From positions 372,001 through 436,000 of the forward strand of contig CBDCAU010000003.1 of the NCBI GenBank assembly GCA_965214115.1: a stretch of 64,000 nt of DNA. Direction: 5' to 3'. Each line of letters begins with the position of its first letter. Within the stretch, counting starts at the first letter, position 1. The position numbers and the translations under genes were made by a program. This document shows, piece after piece, positions 1-8,475 of this stretch. The stretch comes from Owenweeksia sp965214115. GTDB lineage: Bacteria; Bacteroidota; Bacteroidia; Flavobacteriales; Schleiferiaceae. The notes under the pieces were generated by a model. It had not been told where the DNA came from. It ran no database searches and saw only the letters and a list, made by a program, of their open reading frames with translations.

Positions 1-34
1 TGTTTTTTTCGATGTATTTTTTCTGGGCTTTCAT
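1..34 (-). CDS. N-terminal fragment of an unidentified gene at the left edge
   Basis: An ATG on the minus strand at 34-32 opens a frame reading MKAQKKYIEKN before it leaves the window. The next gene on the other strand starts at 109, so a divergent gene start here is plausible. Eleven residues are too few to name it. Confidence 0.35.
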   Translation of the reverse strand, partial: MKAQKKYIEKN

Positions 35-108
35 TTTGATATGATTTGAAATGCTAAAAATTTTGAACCACCAATGAACGGGCGGCGGCACGGCTTGTTT
101 GCAATGGT

Positions 109-504
109 ATGAAAACCACGGAAACCGAAATCACCACCGACATCGTGCTGCGGCGCGGCGAAAAAGTGCTGTTGATAAAGCGCAAAAACGACCCCTTTGC
201 GGGAAAATGGGCGCTGCCCGGCGGCTTCGTGGAAACCGACGAAAAAGTCATCACCGCCGCCGCCTGCGAGTTGAAAGAAGAAACCGGCGTAGAAATCCCC
301 GAATCGGATTTACACTTCATCGGCTTTTTCGACGACCCCGACCGCGACCCGCGCGGGCGGATTGTCAGTTTTGCGTTTTCGGTTGAAATTCAGGACGATG
401 TGGAAGTGAAAGCGGGCGATGACGCGGGCGAGGCACGGTGGTTTTTACTGGAGGATTTACCGGAGTTGGGGTTTGACCACGCGGAGATTTTAAAGAAAAT
501 TTAA
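109..504 (+). CDS. Nudix hydrolase
   Basis: A 131-residue Nudix-fold protein. This superfamily hydrolyses a diphosphate linked to another group X (ADP-ribose, NADH, dinucleoside polyphosphates, oxidised dNTPs). The Nudix box lies at residues 39-61: Gly39, Glu45, then CELKEETGV where the family normally has REUxEExGU. The two metal-binding glutamates are present, but the usual box arginine is Cys53. The start KRKNDPFAGKWALPGG and the single-domain length are typical of the ADP-ribose pyrophosphatase/MutT-like branch. The substrate cannot be told from sequence. It is monocistronic, followed by a double-hairpin repeat. Confidence 0.85.
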   Translation: MKTTETEITTDIVLRRGEKVLLIKRKNDPFAGKWALPGGFVETDEKVITAAACELKEETGVEIPESDLHFIGFFDDPDRDPRGRIVSFAFSVEIQDDVEVKAGDDAGEARWFLLEDLPELGFDHAEILKKI

Positions 505-558
505 ACTCTGAAACCCATTAGAATGATGGGAATTTTAAACTATCGAAATGACACCGCC

Positions 559-604
559 GCACCCTGAAGGGGTGCAACTGAAAAACTTGGGGCAACGCCC
601 CAAG
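559..604. repeat. Double-hairpin intergenic repeat, copy 1
   Basis: Two adjacent short hairpins: GCACCCTGAAGGGGTGC followed after ten bases by CTTGGGGCAACGCCCCAAG. Close variants occur at 30450-30495 and 48227-48272. It sits between the convergent Nudix gene and the iron-sulfur gene, so it may also end transcription, but it has no clear poly-T tail. Confidence 0.8.
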
Positions 605-605
605 C

Positions 606-1034
606 TCACCCCTCAAACCCCGCCCCCTTATGGCTCCCATCACAAAACGGCTTGTTCCCCGAAGCGCCGCAGCGGCAAAAAGCCGTCACTTTTTCCCGCT
701 CCACGGTTTCCCCGTCCGCGTTTTTGATTTCCACTTTTCCGTAGGCCATCAGCGGGCCGTTGGGTATCAGTTCCAGTTTCATTTTTTCGTCGGTATTTGT
801 GAATTCGTCTTCGTTTTGATTGTAAAAATAGCGCAGCGCGCCACTTGGGCAGGCCGCCACTTGCTCGGCAATTTCCTCGGTATCAGCATTTTCCACTTGT
901 ATCCATGGCTTTTCTTTCGGTTTGAAAACTTCCGGCAAACCGTGCGTACAGATTTTGGAATGGTGGCAAACATCCGGCTGCCAAAGCACGGTGATTTCGC
1001 CGTTGGAATATTCCTTGGTCTTGGGATTTTTCAT
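606..1034 (-). CDS. Mono-cluster ferredoxin-like plus CDGSH iron-sulfur protein
   Basis: A 142-residue protein with two small iron-sulfur modules. Residues 1-75 look like the divergent 4Fe-4S domain (Fer4_19 type), with cysteines in CHHSKIC and AACPSGALRYF. Residues 110-140 carry a CDGSH motif, CRCGASGNKPFCDGSH, which in this family binds a 2Fe-2S cluster through three Cys and one His. This two-domain arrangement is common in bacteria, and its members are thought to act in electron transfer or iron-sulfur handling. No partner gene is adjacent. Cytoplasmic, with no signal peptide. Confidence 0.85.
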   Translation of the reverse strand: MKNPKTKEYSNGEITVLWQPDVCHHSKICTHGLPEVFKPKEKPWIQVENADTEEIAEQVAACPSGALRYFYNQNEDEFTNTDEKMKLELIPNGPLMAYGKVEIKNADGETVEREKVTAFCRCGASGNKPFCDGSHKGAGFEG

Positions 1035-1156
1035 AAAATAAAAAGGCGGGCGATGGCAAAAGGTTTGATTTTCAGAAGGAAACGGTTTGTCAATGTCGCC
1101 CGCTAAACCTTTGTTTCTCAGCTTTTATACTTTATTTGTCTCAAAATTTTTTGGAT

Positions 1157-1861
1157 ATGAAATTTCTTTTTCTCGCATTCGCCGCCTATTTTTCCATAAG
1201 CGTTTTCGCCCAACATTCCACTTGGAATTCGCTTTTGCAAAAACACGTAAACAGCGAAAATCGCGTCGATTATCAAGGCTTTCAAAACGATGCGGCCACG
1301 CTCGATAAATATTTGGAAAGCCTGGCCAAATCCGACCCTGCGGGGATGGGCGAAAAAGCCGCCAAAGCCCTGTGGCTCAACGCTTACAATGCCTATACGG
1401 TAAAATTGATTCTCGAAAATTACCCCCTAAAAAGCATCCGTGACATTGAAAAAAACGGCAAGGATGCTTGGGACATTCCCTTTGCGGAAGTGGGCGGAAA
1501 AAACTACACCCTCGACCAAATCGAGCACGAAATTTTATTGGAAAAATACCCCGACTACCGCATCCACGCGGGGGTGAATTGCGCCTCGATTTCCTGTCCG
1601 CCGCTAATCCGCGAGGCGTTCACCGCCGAAAATGTGGACGCGCTTTTCGAAAAATCGTTCAAGGATTTTGTCAATGATTCCCAACGGAATAAAATCTCAC
1701 AAAATGAATTGAAATTGTCCAAAGTTTTTGATTGGTTTAAAGATGATTTTGAAAGCGCAGGTGGAGTTTTGAAAGTAATCCAAAAATATTCTAAAAAACC
1801 AATTCCTAATAATCCTAAAATCAGCTATTTAGAATACGATTGGAATCTTAATTCCCAATAA
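1157..1861 (+). CDS. DUF547 family secreted protein
   Basis: A 234-residue exported protein. The ATG at 1157 is preferred over the upstream one at 1136 because it places a clean signal peptide, MKFLFLAFAAYFSISVFAQ, at the N terminus. DUF547 hallmarks follow in order: ALWLNAYNAYTVK, TLDQIEHEIL, HAGVNCASISCPPL, LSKVFDWFKDDF and YLEYDWNLN. The invariant His and Cys recall papain/transglutaminase-like folds, but no activity is established. It converges on the Omp85-like gene at 1880, and a second DUF547 protein lies 1.3 kb away in the opposite operon, which suggests a shared envelope role. Confidence 0.85.
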   Translation: MKFLFLAFAAYFSISVFAQHSTWNSLLQKHVNSENRVDYQGFQNDAATLDKYLESLAKSDPAGMGEKAAKALWLNAYNAYTVKLILENYPLKSIRDIEKNGKDAWDIPFAEVGGKNYTLDQIEHEILLEKYPDYRIHAGVNCASISCPPLIREAFTAENVDALFEKSFKDFVNDSQRNKISQNELKLSKVFDWFKDDFESAGGVLKVIQKYSKKPIPNNPKISYLEYDWNLNSQ

Positions 1862-1879
1862 AAATTGATTTTCTTTTCT

Positions 1880-3211
1880 TTAGAAATATTGCCCTAATCC
1901 TAACACAAAACCGCGTGAATTATTCGTGGGAGTCAGTCCAATTCCATAGTCGATTCTAAAGGTGGCGTTATATACTTTTTTCAGTATAAAACGCAGCCCG
2001 CCGCCGGAGTGGAGGTAAACGTTTTCTTTTTCCACAAAATCGTCCAGCCCACCGGCAGGCTCCCGCCAAGAGCCGTAGTCCACGAAAGCCACGCCTTGAA
2101 AGGCCGCCCAGTCATTTTCCCAAAGGGTGTAGCGGTATTCGGTGTTCAAGGTAATCACGCCGCTGCCCCTGTCCACGCGGTCGCCCACTCCACGAATATT
2201 CATTTGATTATCTACCACAAAAGCCGAAAATGGTGTATTATTATTGGTAGAAATCCCTAATCGCAATCGTGTGGCAAAATTTGCTTTTTGATGCCATCTT
2301 TTATAGATGATAAAGTCGTTGAAAGCGATATTAAAAATGGGGTTTTCTTCCCCCTCGGTTAATACGGTTTGAATGTTCGCCGTATTTATCATTCCATCCA
2401 AATACTGAAAATATTGATTGACGCGGTAATATTGATGGGTAACTTTTAACAGCCATTTGTTTTGTGAAATCAAATCGGGCCGAGCATCTACATTTTCTGC
2501 GCCTCTCAAATACGTGTATTGTTCCTTGAAAAAAGAGCCGCCGAATTCCAACCGATTGTGAAAATCCCATTGGAACAAACCCAGCAATTCCAGCGCACGG
2601 TTTTTATATTCATAAATGCCCACATTATTATTCTCAAAATAGACGGGTTCATCCGAAGTGAAATCATTGAAACTGGCCGCCAATCCCCAGCGTTTTCCGA
2701 ACAAAAAAGGCGCGCGGAAATTCACGCCATACGAGTGTTTGCCATTGTTTCGATAAAAAGCACCCACGAAAATATTGCGCCCCAAAAGGTTGTATTCACC
2801 CGCTCCCACGCGCCACCAAATTTGGTCGCCGCGCGTATAAATGTTGAGGTCGGGCAGCAGGGTGAAATTCTCCTCAATATTATAAATAACGCGGTAAAAA
2901 TTGTCGTGCGATTGGAACACCTGAAAATAAGCGTGCGCCACCGAGGGCAGCCGGATAAGCATCTGCACGTCCTCCTCCAGCCGCGCCGAATCCAGGATTT
3001 CACCCGCTTCCACACCGATGATTTTTTCTAAAAAAGAACGTTTGGTTTTTTCTAAGCCCTTGAATTCCAGCGAGTAAATACGCGGCACACTATCCGAAGG
3101 CGGCAACGGATTTTCGGCGGCCGGCGTAATTTGACCCGTTAAAAAAGTAGAAAAAAGAAGAGCGCCCCAAAGCGCCAAACGGCTCGTCCGCATTCGAGTT
3201 GTAGTTTTCAA
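1880..3211 (-). CDS. Omp85-family outer-membrane protein with one POTRA domain
   Basis: A 443-residue outer-membrane protein. It has a signal peptide (about residues 1-27), one POTRA-like segment (about 45-115: IYSLEFKGLEKTKRSFLEKIIGVEAG is the start of that fold), and a C-terminal 16-strand-type Omp85 barrel ending in ...GLGQYF with the terminal aromatic expected of barrel proteins. MNIRGVGDRVDRGSG matches the conserved VRGF/Y loop region. BamA has five POTRAs, so this is a reduced relative of the D15/surface-antigen group. Its start overlaps the stop of the upstream DUF547-barrel gene by four bases, so the two are cotranscribed. Its cargo is unknown. Confidence 0.85.
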   Translation of the reverse strand: MKTTTRMRTSRLALWGALLFSTFLTGQITPAAENPLPPSDSVPRIYSLEFKGLEKTKRSFLEKIIGVEAGEILDSARLEEDVQMLIRLPSVAHAYFQVFQSHDNFYRVIYNIEENFTLLPDLNIYTRGDQIWWRVGAGEYNLLGRNIFVGAFYRNNGKHSYGVNFRAPFLFGKRWGLAASFNDFTSDEPVYFENNNVGIYEYKNRALELLGLFQWDFHNRLEFGGSFFKEQYTYLRGAENVDARPDLISQNKWLLKVTHQYYRVNQYFQYLDGMINTANIQTVLTEGEENPIFNIAFNDFIIYKRWHQKANFATRLRLGISTNNNTPFSAFVVDNQMNIRGVGDRVDRGSGVITLNTEYRYTLWENDWAAFQGVAFVDYGSWREPAGGLDDFVEKENVYLHSGGGLRFILKKVYNATFRIDYGIGLTPTNNSRGFVLGLGQYF

Positions 3212-4779
3212 AAGACCGCCCGCAGCCCCAAATTTATCGTTTCGCCCAAGCCGGTGTCGCGGCCGCTTACAAAATTAGTGTACGAAACTTCCAAATTCAG
3301 GACGGGATTCAGTTGGAATTTCATCCCGCTGCCGATTTGATTGAATTCTTGGCTAAATTCATTGCCCAAATCAATCAAAAAATAGCGCTGCCCATTTATA
3401 TAAATGGTAAACCAATCAACCGGAAAATAACTAAAAAATAAACTTACCGGAACGCCCAAACTATTATTGGCAAATCCTTCCCCAGCTTCTCCAAAAAAGT
3501 AAATCAAATCTGTCTCTGCAAATATTTGAAATTGTTTATTTAACAAAGACTTATCAAAAAATAATCGCGTTTCCCATTGATAGGAATTTCGGGCGAGAAA
3601 TACGCCATTTTTTGATTCCTCCTTTAATAAAGGAAACAGCACCGAGGTTTGCACGGAAAAATTGGAGATTTTATTAAATGGGACAAAGCGAATACTGGGC
3701 CCTGCCGAACCCAATCCGGCGCGGCTAATCCCCGCTTCATTCTGAAATCCGATGGGCGAAAAGAAGCCTTTGGAAACGGTATCGTTGCTCCGTGTGGTCG
3801 AATTGAGATTGACCAAAGCGCCGATATTAAATCGCGCATTTTTAGAAATTCCGTAAAAAGCCGCAAAGCTGGAAGTGAAGAAATTTTCGCGCGCTTTGTC
3901 AGATTCCGTCCCGTTGAATTTGGCCTTGGTTTCACTGTAAAAATTATTGAAAACCTTTAAATCCCACTGGCCTTTTTGTAATAATTTGGAAGGTGTCAAA
4001 TTTTGAATTACCGAGCCATTTTGCTGATTGGCATTGGAAGAAGACGTGTTTTCCAAATTAGAAATCCCGTTCAAAGTCCAGTCGTATTCATAAAACGTTT
4101 GTTTGTAATCGGCAGGAATTTTTTCATCCAAATATTGATTGACAAATTTCAGTTTGGTCATCCCGTCTCTTGTAAAATCTTCACCATACCAATCAAAAAT
4201 CCGCGAAAATTGTACTTCTTCCTTTTCGGGGTTTACCCGTAAAAATTCAGGGTCGTTGATCGCTTTTCGGGTTTGTTGTTCCAGTTGTTTTTCCAGTTCG
4301 TCGGGCGTGTACGCAAAATTTACAATCGGAGGGCAGCTTACCGCGCCGCACACCAAAACAAAATGAAAACGTGGCTCGTCAAATTCCGCCCGCAATTTCT
4401 TGTTTTCTATATTATTCAGCGTTACTTTTTCACCCGCAATTTGATATTTTTTTCTATCAAAAAAACCTGAAACTTCTTGTGGCGATTGTAGCGGATAATT
4501 ATCCACAATCCCCTTTATTACTGAAATATTATAAGCATTTATCCAAAAAGCCTGATATTCTTTTGGGGAATTTACATCAATCTCAACTTCATCCATCAAT
4601 TGATAAAGCTCATTTAGCTTTTCGGGATTTTCAGCTATTTCCTGATAAGCCACTTTTCCCTGCGAAACGTATTCGCCAAAAAACACATTTGATTTTTCAA
4701 AAAAATCTGTGATGCTTTCTGTCTGTGCAATGACACCGAAATACGCAAAAAATGCAATGAAAAGAAAAGTCTTTTTCAT
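3208..4779 (-). CDS. DUF547 domain fused to a predicted outer-membrane barrel
   Basis: A 523-residue exported protein. A signal peptide (MKKTFLFIAFFAYFGVIAQ) is followed by a full DUF547 domain to about residue 235: AFWINAYNISVIK, HFVLVCGAVSCPPI, FSRIFDWYGEDF, FYEYDWTLN. After a Ser/Asn-rich linker, residues 265-523 have alternating aromatic/hydrophobic strands (NIGALVNLN, FSVQTSVLFPLL, YFFGEAGEGF) and end in NLGLRAVF, as outer-membrane barrels do. DUF547 proteins are usually about 250 residues, so this is a fusion that may tether the domain to the outer membrane. It overlaps the downstream Omp85 gene by four bases. Confidence 0.75.
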   Translation of the reverse strand: MKKTFLFIAFFAYFGVIAQTESITDFFEKSNVFFGEYVSQGKVAYQEIAENPEKLNELYQLMDEVEIDVNSPKEYQAFWINAYNISVIKGIVDNYPLQSPQEVSGFFDRKKYQIAGEKVTLNNIENKKLRAEFDEPRFHFVLVCGAVSCPPIVNFAYTPDELEKQLEQQTRKAINDPEFLRVNPEKEEVQFSRIFDWYGEDFTRDGMTKLKFVNQYLDEKIPADYKQTFYEYDWTLNGISNLENTSSSNANQQNGSVIQNLTPSKLLQKGQWDLKVFNNFYSETKAKFNGTESDKARENFFTSSFAAFYGISKNARFNIGALVNLNSTTRSNDTVSKGFFSPIGFQNEAGISRAGLGSAGPSIRFVPFNKISNFSVQTSVLFPLLKEESKNGVFLARNSYQWETRLFFDKSLLNKQFQIFAETDLIYFFGEAGEGFANNSLGVPVSLFFSYFPVDWFTIYINGQRYFLIDLGNEFSQEFNQIGSGMKFQLNPVLNLEVSYTNFVSGRDTGLGETINLGLRAVF

Positions 4780-4904
4780 AACTCAATTGAAATATTGATT
4801 AGCTTGGCCGCAAACTAACGCAAAGCGCTCGTCCTCAAATGTAAGTCAGGCTACAAAGAGCCAATGCGCGCGCTGTTATTTTTACGCCTTCAAACTTTTA
4901 TCAA

Positions 4905-6188
4905 ATGGAGCACGTCGTTATCATCGGCAACGGCATTTCAGGCATCACCGCCGCACGGCATATCCGAAAGCTGAGCGACAAAAAAATCACCATCATCTCC
5001 GCCGAAAGCGAGTATTTCTTCTCGCGCACCGCTCTGATGTACATTTATATGGGGCATATGAAATTTGAGCACACCCAGCCGTATGAGAATGATTTTTGGC
5101 AAAAAAATGACCTAAATTTAGTATTTGATTTGGTTACTAAAATTGACACGAAAAATCAAACTCTTTCTTTACAAAATAGTGATGATATTTTATATGATAA
5201 ATTGATATTGGCCACGGGTTCCCACCCCAACAAATTTGGCTGGCCCGGCCAAGATTTAGACGGTGTGCAGGGTCTAATCTCCAAACAGGATTTAGAACTT
5301 TTGGAAGAAAACGGCCAAATGACCCAACACGCCGTAATCGTAGGTGGGGGGCTGATTGGCATCGAACTAGCTGAGATGCTGATGACGCGAAATATTCCCG
5401 TTACAATACTCATTCGCGAAAAGCATTTTTGGAACGGTGTTTTGCCCAAAGAAGAGGCGCAGATGGTTGACCGCCATATTTTGGAACATCATATCGACTT
5501 GCGGCGAGAAACGGAGCTCGAAGAAATTTTGCCCGATGAAAACGGCCGCGTCAAAGCGGTGAAAACGAAAAACGGCGGGCTAATCGACTGTCAATTAGTG
5601 GGTTTGACGGTGGGAGTCCACCCGAATTTGGAACTGGTAAAGGATTCTGAAATCGAGACGGACAAAGGGATTTTGGTCAATCGAAAATTGGAAACCAATA
5701 TCGCAAATATCTATGCCATAGGCGATTGCGCACAGCAACGCGAACCCATTGGCGCGCGGAAATCTGTGGAGGCCGTATGGTACACCGGTCGGATGATGGG
5801 CGAGGCCGTCGCGCAGACTATCTGCGGAAATCCCACCGAATACGAGCCTAAAGTTTGGTTCAATTCCGCCAAGTTTTTGGACATCGAATACCAAACCTAC
5901 GGCTGGGTGTGGCCCGAACGCAAAGAGCACGAAGCCGATTTTTATTGGGAACACAAGTCGGGGAGAAAATGCTTGCGTTTCGTTTTTGACAAAGAAAATG
6001 GTGGCTTGTTGGGTATAAATGCATTGGGCATTCGGTTGCGCCACGAAATATGTGACCGATGGATAACGGAAAATACACCGATTGAAACGGTAATTAAAGA
6101 ATTGAAAACGGCCAATTTTGACCCCGAATTTCATAAAAGTTATGAGAAGGAAATCCGCCGAAAATTTAACGAAACGGTAATAGCATAA
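4905..6188 (+). CDS. FAD/NAD(P)-dependent oxidoreductase (pyridine nucleotide-disulfide family)
   Basis: A 427-residue flavoprotein. The FAD-binding Rossmann motif is GNGISGITAARH (residues 8-19), and a second nucleotide-binding motif, VIVGGGLIGIELAE, lies near 147-160. The ATG motif YAIGDCAQ near residue 270 completes the two-dinucleotide-binding layout seen in ferredoxin/rubredoxin and nitrite reductase NADH modules. There is no CxxC redox disulfide. It is the first gene of a packed operon; the next gene, 11 bases on, encodes a membrane 4Fe-4S protein, so a NAD(P)H-to-iron-sulfur electron path is a reasonable inference. The natural acceptor is unknown. Confidence 0.85.
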   Translation: MEHVVIIGNGISGITAARHIRKLSDKKITIISAESEYFFSRTALMYIYMGHMKFEHTQPYENDFWQKNDLNLVFDLVTKIDTKNQTLSLQNSDDILYDKLILATGSHPNKFGWPGQDLDGVQGLISKQDLELLEENGQMTQHAVIVGGGLIGIELAEMLMTRNIPVTILIREKHFWNGVLPKEEAQMVDRHILEHHIDLRRETELEEILPDENGRVKAVKTKNGGLIDCQLVGLTVGVHPNLELVKDSEIETDKGILVNRKLETNIANIYAIGDCAQQREPIGARKSVEAVWYTGRMMGEAVAQTICGNPTEYEPKVWFNSAKFLDIEYQTYGWVWPERKEHEADFYWEHKSGRKCLRFVFDKENGGLLGINALGIRLRHEICDRWITENTPIETVIKELKTANFDPEFHKSYEKEIRRKFNETVIA

Positions 6189-6199
6189 TTCCAAAGAAA

Positions 6200-7777
6200 A
6201 TGGACAAAAAATATGTAAGCATTTCATTGTCGAAACCCGACACCCGCGAGTTGGATGCCATTCAAAAAGGCGCGATTGCGGTCGGCTTAATCGGTGTCGC
6301 CATCCTTTTGGTGGCGTGGGGCGGCTACACTTTTTCTAATAATGCCGTGATGCTGAGCGCGTCGCTGGGCGCGATTTTCACCGGTACCATTGCCTTTACT
6401 TGGCGCACCTATATGACGCAGCCAGCGGGTATCAAAAACAACGGCGTTTATTTCAAATCCCTGACCAGCCGTGGCGCGCTGGGCTGGTCGCTCGGTATTT
6501 TGCTCACGCTTTTTTATGTAATTATTTATTGGTTTCCTGAGTACTTGGGGTTCGGAAAAGGGGATGCCGCCAATACCGGAATGGTCGCTCTATTTGACCC
6601 CCTGAGCCAGTTGCTGAAAAATGAACCCGCCAGCCAATGGTTTCTCTACGGCACGATTTACACCACCGCCATTCTCTTCTTTGGTTTTAAATTTTTGCTG
6701 AAATATCGACACAATAGGTATCAGGTTTTTCGCACCATTTCGGTGATGTTTTTTCAATTGGGATTTGCGTTTTTATTGCCCGAATTTTTGTTGCGGTTAA
6801 ATTATCCCTACAATGATTTTAAAAATATGTGGCCGTTGAATTACAGTTTCTTTTACGATTATAATATAAATGGCTTTTTAAATAGTGGAAATTTGGGACT
6901 TTTTATGCTGCTTTTTGGCATCGCGATGATTCTGATTATTTCACCGATTCTCACCTACTTTTATGGAAAAAGATGGTATTGCAGTTGGGTCTGCGGCTGC
7001 GGTGGCTTGGCCGAAACCGCCGGCGATCCCTTCCGCCAGTTGTCCAGCAAAAAAGTTTCGGCGTGGAAATTCGAGCGGATTTGCATTCATTTGGTAACCG
7101 TTTTTGCCATTTTAATGACGGTCGGAGTTATCAATTCTTACCTCACCAACAATGCCGAAAAAAGTTTGATAACCCGCGCTCAGTTCAATTTGGGGATCGT
7201 TGGGATAATGTTAATTGTAGGAATTTTCGTGGCATTTTTCCGTCGGAAACATTTCAATAAACAAACACGCGCCATCTTCTTATCGGTGGCGGCGATAATG
7301 GCGGGGGCGGTGCTTATCAATTATTTTTCAACTCCAAACGAAGTGCTTTTCATTGAAAGTGGAAATTTGCGTTCCACTTATGGATTCCTGATTGGCGCTG
7401 CGTTTAGCGGCGTTATCGGCGTAGGCTTTTATCCCCTTATGGGCAGCCGCGTATGGTGCCGATTCGGTTGCCCGATGGCGGCCATCCTCGGTTTTCAGCA
7501 GCGGATTTTTTCCAAATTCAGAATTACCACCAACGGCGGGCAGTGCATTTCCTGTGGGAATTGTTCTACATACTGTGAAATGGGAATCGACGTGCGGGCT
7601 TATGCGCAAAGTGGGCAAAATATCGTACGTTCTTCCTGCGTGGGTTGCGGAATTTGCTCTGCGGTTTGCCCGCGCGGCGTGTTGAAATTGGAGAACGGAA
7701 AACACGACGACCGAATGAAAGAAAATCCTGCCTTTATTGGAAGGGCAGATAATCTAATGGAATACATCAATAAATGA
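6200..7777 (+). CDS. Polytopic membrane 4Fe-4S protein (NapH/CcoG-like)
   Basis: A 525-residue integral membrane iron-sulfur protein with about nine hydrophobic segments. Two cysteine clusters face the membrane interface (WYCSWVCGCGG near 260 and VWCRFGCPMAA near 420). Two soluble 4Fe-4S motifs follow: CISCGNCSTYCEMG near 450 and CVGCGICSAVCPRG near 484. This matches the NapH/RdxA/polyferredoxin group, although CSWVCGCGG replaces the common CSWVCPCG. The stop overlaps the next start (ATGA). Its neighbours suggest it carries electrons from the upstream flavoprotein to a membrane or periplasmic acceptor. Confidence 0.85.
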   Translation: MDKKYVSISLSKPDTRELDAIQKGAIAVGLIGVAILLVAWGGYTFSNNAVMLSASLGAIFTGTIAFTWRTYMTQPAGIKNNGVYFKSLTSRGALGWSLGILLTLFYVIIYWFPEYLGFGKGDAANTGMVALFDPLSQLLKNEPASQWFLYGTIYTTAILFFGFKFLLKYRHNRYQVFRTISVMFFQLGFAFLLPEFLLRLNYPYNDFKNMWPLNYSFFYDYNINGFLNSGNLGLFMLLFGIAMILIISPILTYFYGKRWYCSWVCGCGGLAETAGDPFRQLSSKKVSAWKFERICIHLVTVFAILMTVGVINSYLTNNAEKSLITRAQFNLGIVGIMLIVGIFVAFFRRKHFNKQTRAIFLSVAAIMAGAVLINYFSTPNEVLFIESGNLRSTYGFLIGAAFSGVIGVGFYPLMGSRVWCRFGCPMAAILGFQQRIFSKFRITTNGGQCISCGNCSTYCEMGIDVRAYAQSGQNIVRSSCVGCGICSAVCPRGVLKLENGKHDDRMKENPAFIGRADNLMEYINK

Positions 7778-8475
7778 GCGGATTTCCACCTCGAATAGTG
7801 GTAATAATCCCTGCCTTCAATGAGCAAGATTCTATCGTGAAAGTAATAGAGGATATACCGAAAAAATGGGTGGAAGAAGTGGTAGTAGTAAACAACAATT
7901 CTTCGGATATGACCGCGGACGTGGCGGAAAAGGCGGGCGTAACCGTGCTGAACGAATCACGAAAAGGTTACGGATATGCCTGTCTAAAAGGATTGGATTA
8001 CATTGATAAAAAAAGGGAGAAACCGAATATCATTGTTTTTATAGATGCCGACTATTCCGATTTCCCCGAAAAAATGCCAAAATTAATAGAACCTATTTTG
8101 AACGAAAATAGAGACTTGGTAATTGGGGCACGGGTCAAAGAACTGCGCGAAAAAGGCTCGATGACCCTCCCACAGATTTTTGGAAATGCCTTGGCTACTT
8201 TTTTAATGCGAAAAATGTACAATGCACATTTCACGGATTTGGGCCCATTTCGGGCGATTAAATACCAAAAACTGCTGAATTTAAATATGCAGGATAAAAC
8301 CTTTGGCTGGACGGTGGAAATGCAGCTTAAAGCCATTCAAAAGAACCTAAACTATGCGGAAGTTCCTGTACCCTACCGAAAGCGAATTGGAGTGTCCAAA
8401 ATTTCGGGAACGGTAAAAGGAACTTTGATGGCAGGATACAAAATTTTATCATTGATTTTTAAGTATCGTAAATAG
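7774..8475 (+). CDS. GT2 glycosyltransferase, dolichyl-phosphate mannose synthase-like
   Basis: A 233-residue GT2 enzyme without membrane segments. The GT-A features are VVIIPAFNEQDSI at the N terminus, VVNNNSSDMTADVA, and the metal-binding IVFIDADYSDFPEK near residue 88-101. The family includes DPM1-type enzymes that load a sugar onto a polyprenyl phosphate. Start and stop overlap both neighbours (ATGA upstream, TAGTG downstream), so it is translationally coupled. In context it probably makes a lipid-linked sugar used by the GT-C protein two genes on; this is inference. Confidence 0.85.
   Translation: MSGFPPRIVVIIPAFNEQDSIVKVIEDIPKKWVEEVVVVNNNSSDMTADVAEKAGVTVLNESRKGYGYACLKGLDYIDKKREKPNIIVFIDADYSDFPEKMPKLIEPILNENRDLVIGARVKELREKGSMTLPQIFGNALATFLMRKMYNAHFTDLGPFRAIKYQKLLNLNMQDKTFGWTVEMQLKAIQKNLNYAEVPVPYRKRIGVSKISGTVKGTLMAGYKILSLIFKYRK

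Noticed and set aside
99..386. Arginine-rich frame over the Nudix gene
   Set aside because: It is a frame shadow of the Nudix coding sequence with no family match and a GC-skewed composition.
4499..4507. TTATCCACA, a DnaA-box match, as a sign of a replication origin
   Set aside because: It is a single copy inside the DUF547-barrel coding sequence with no cluster, AT-rich unwinding region or dnaA/dnaN nearby.
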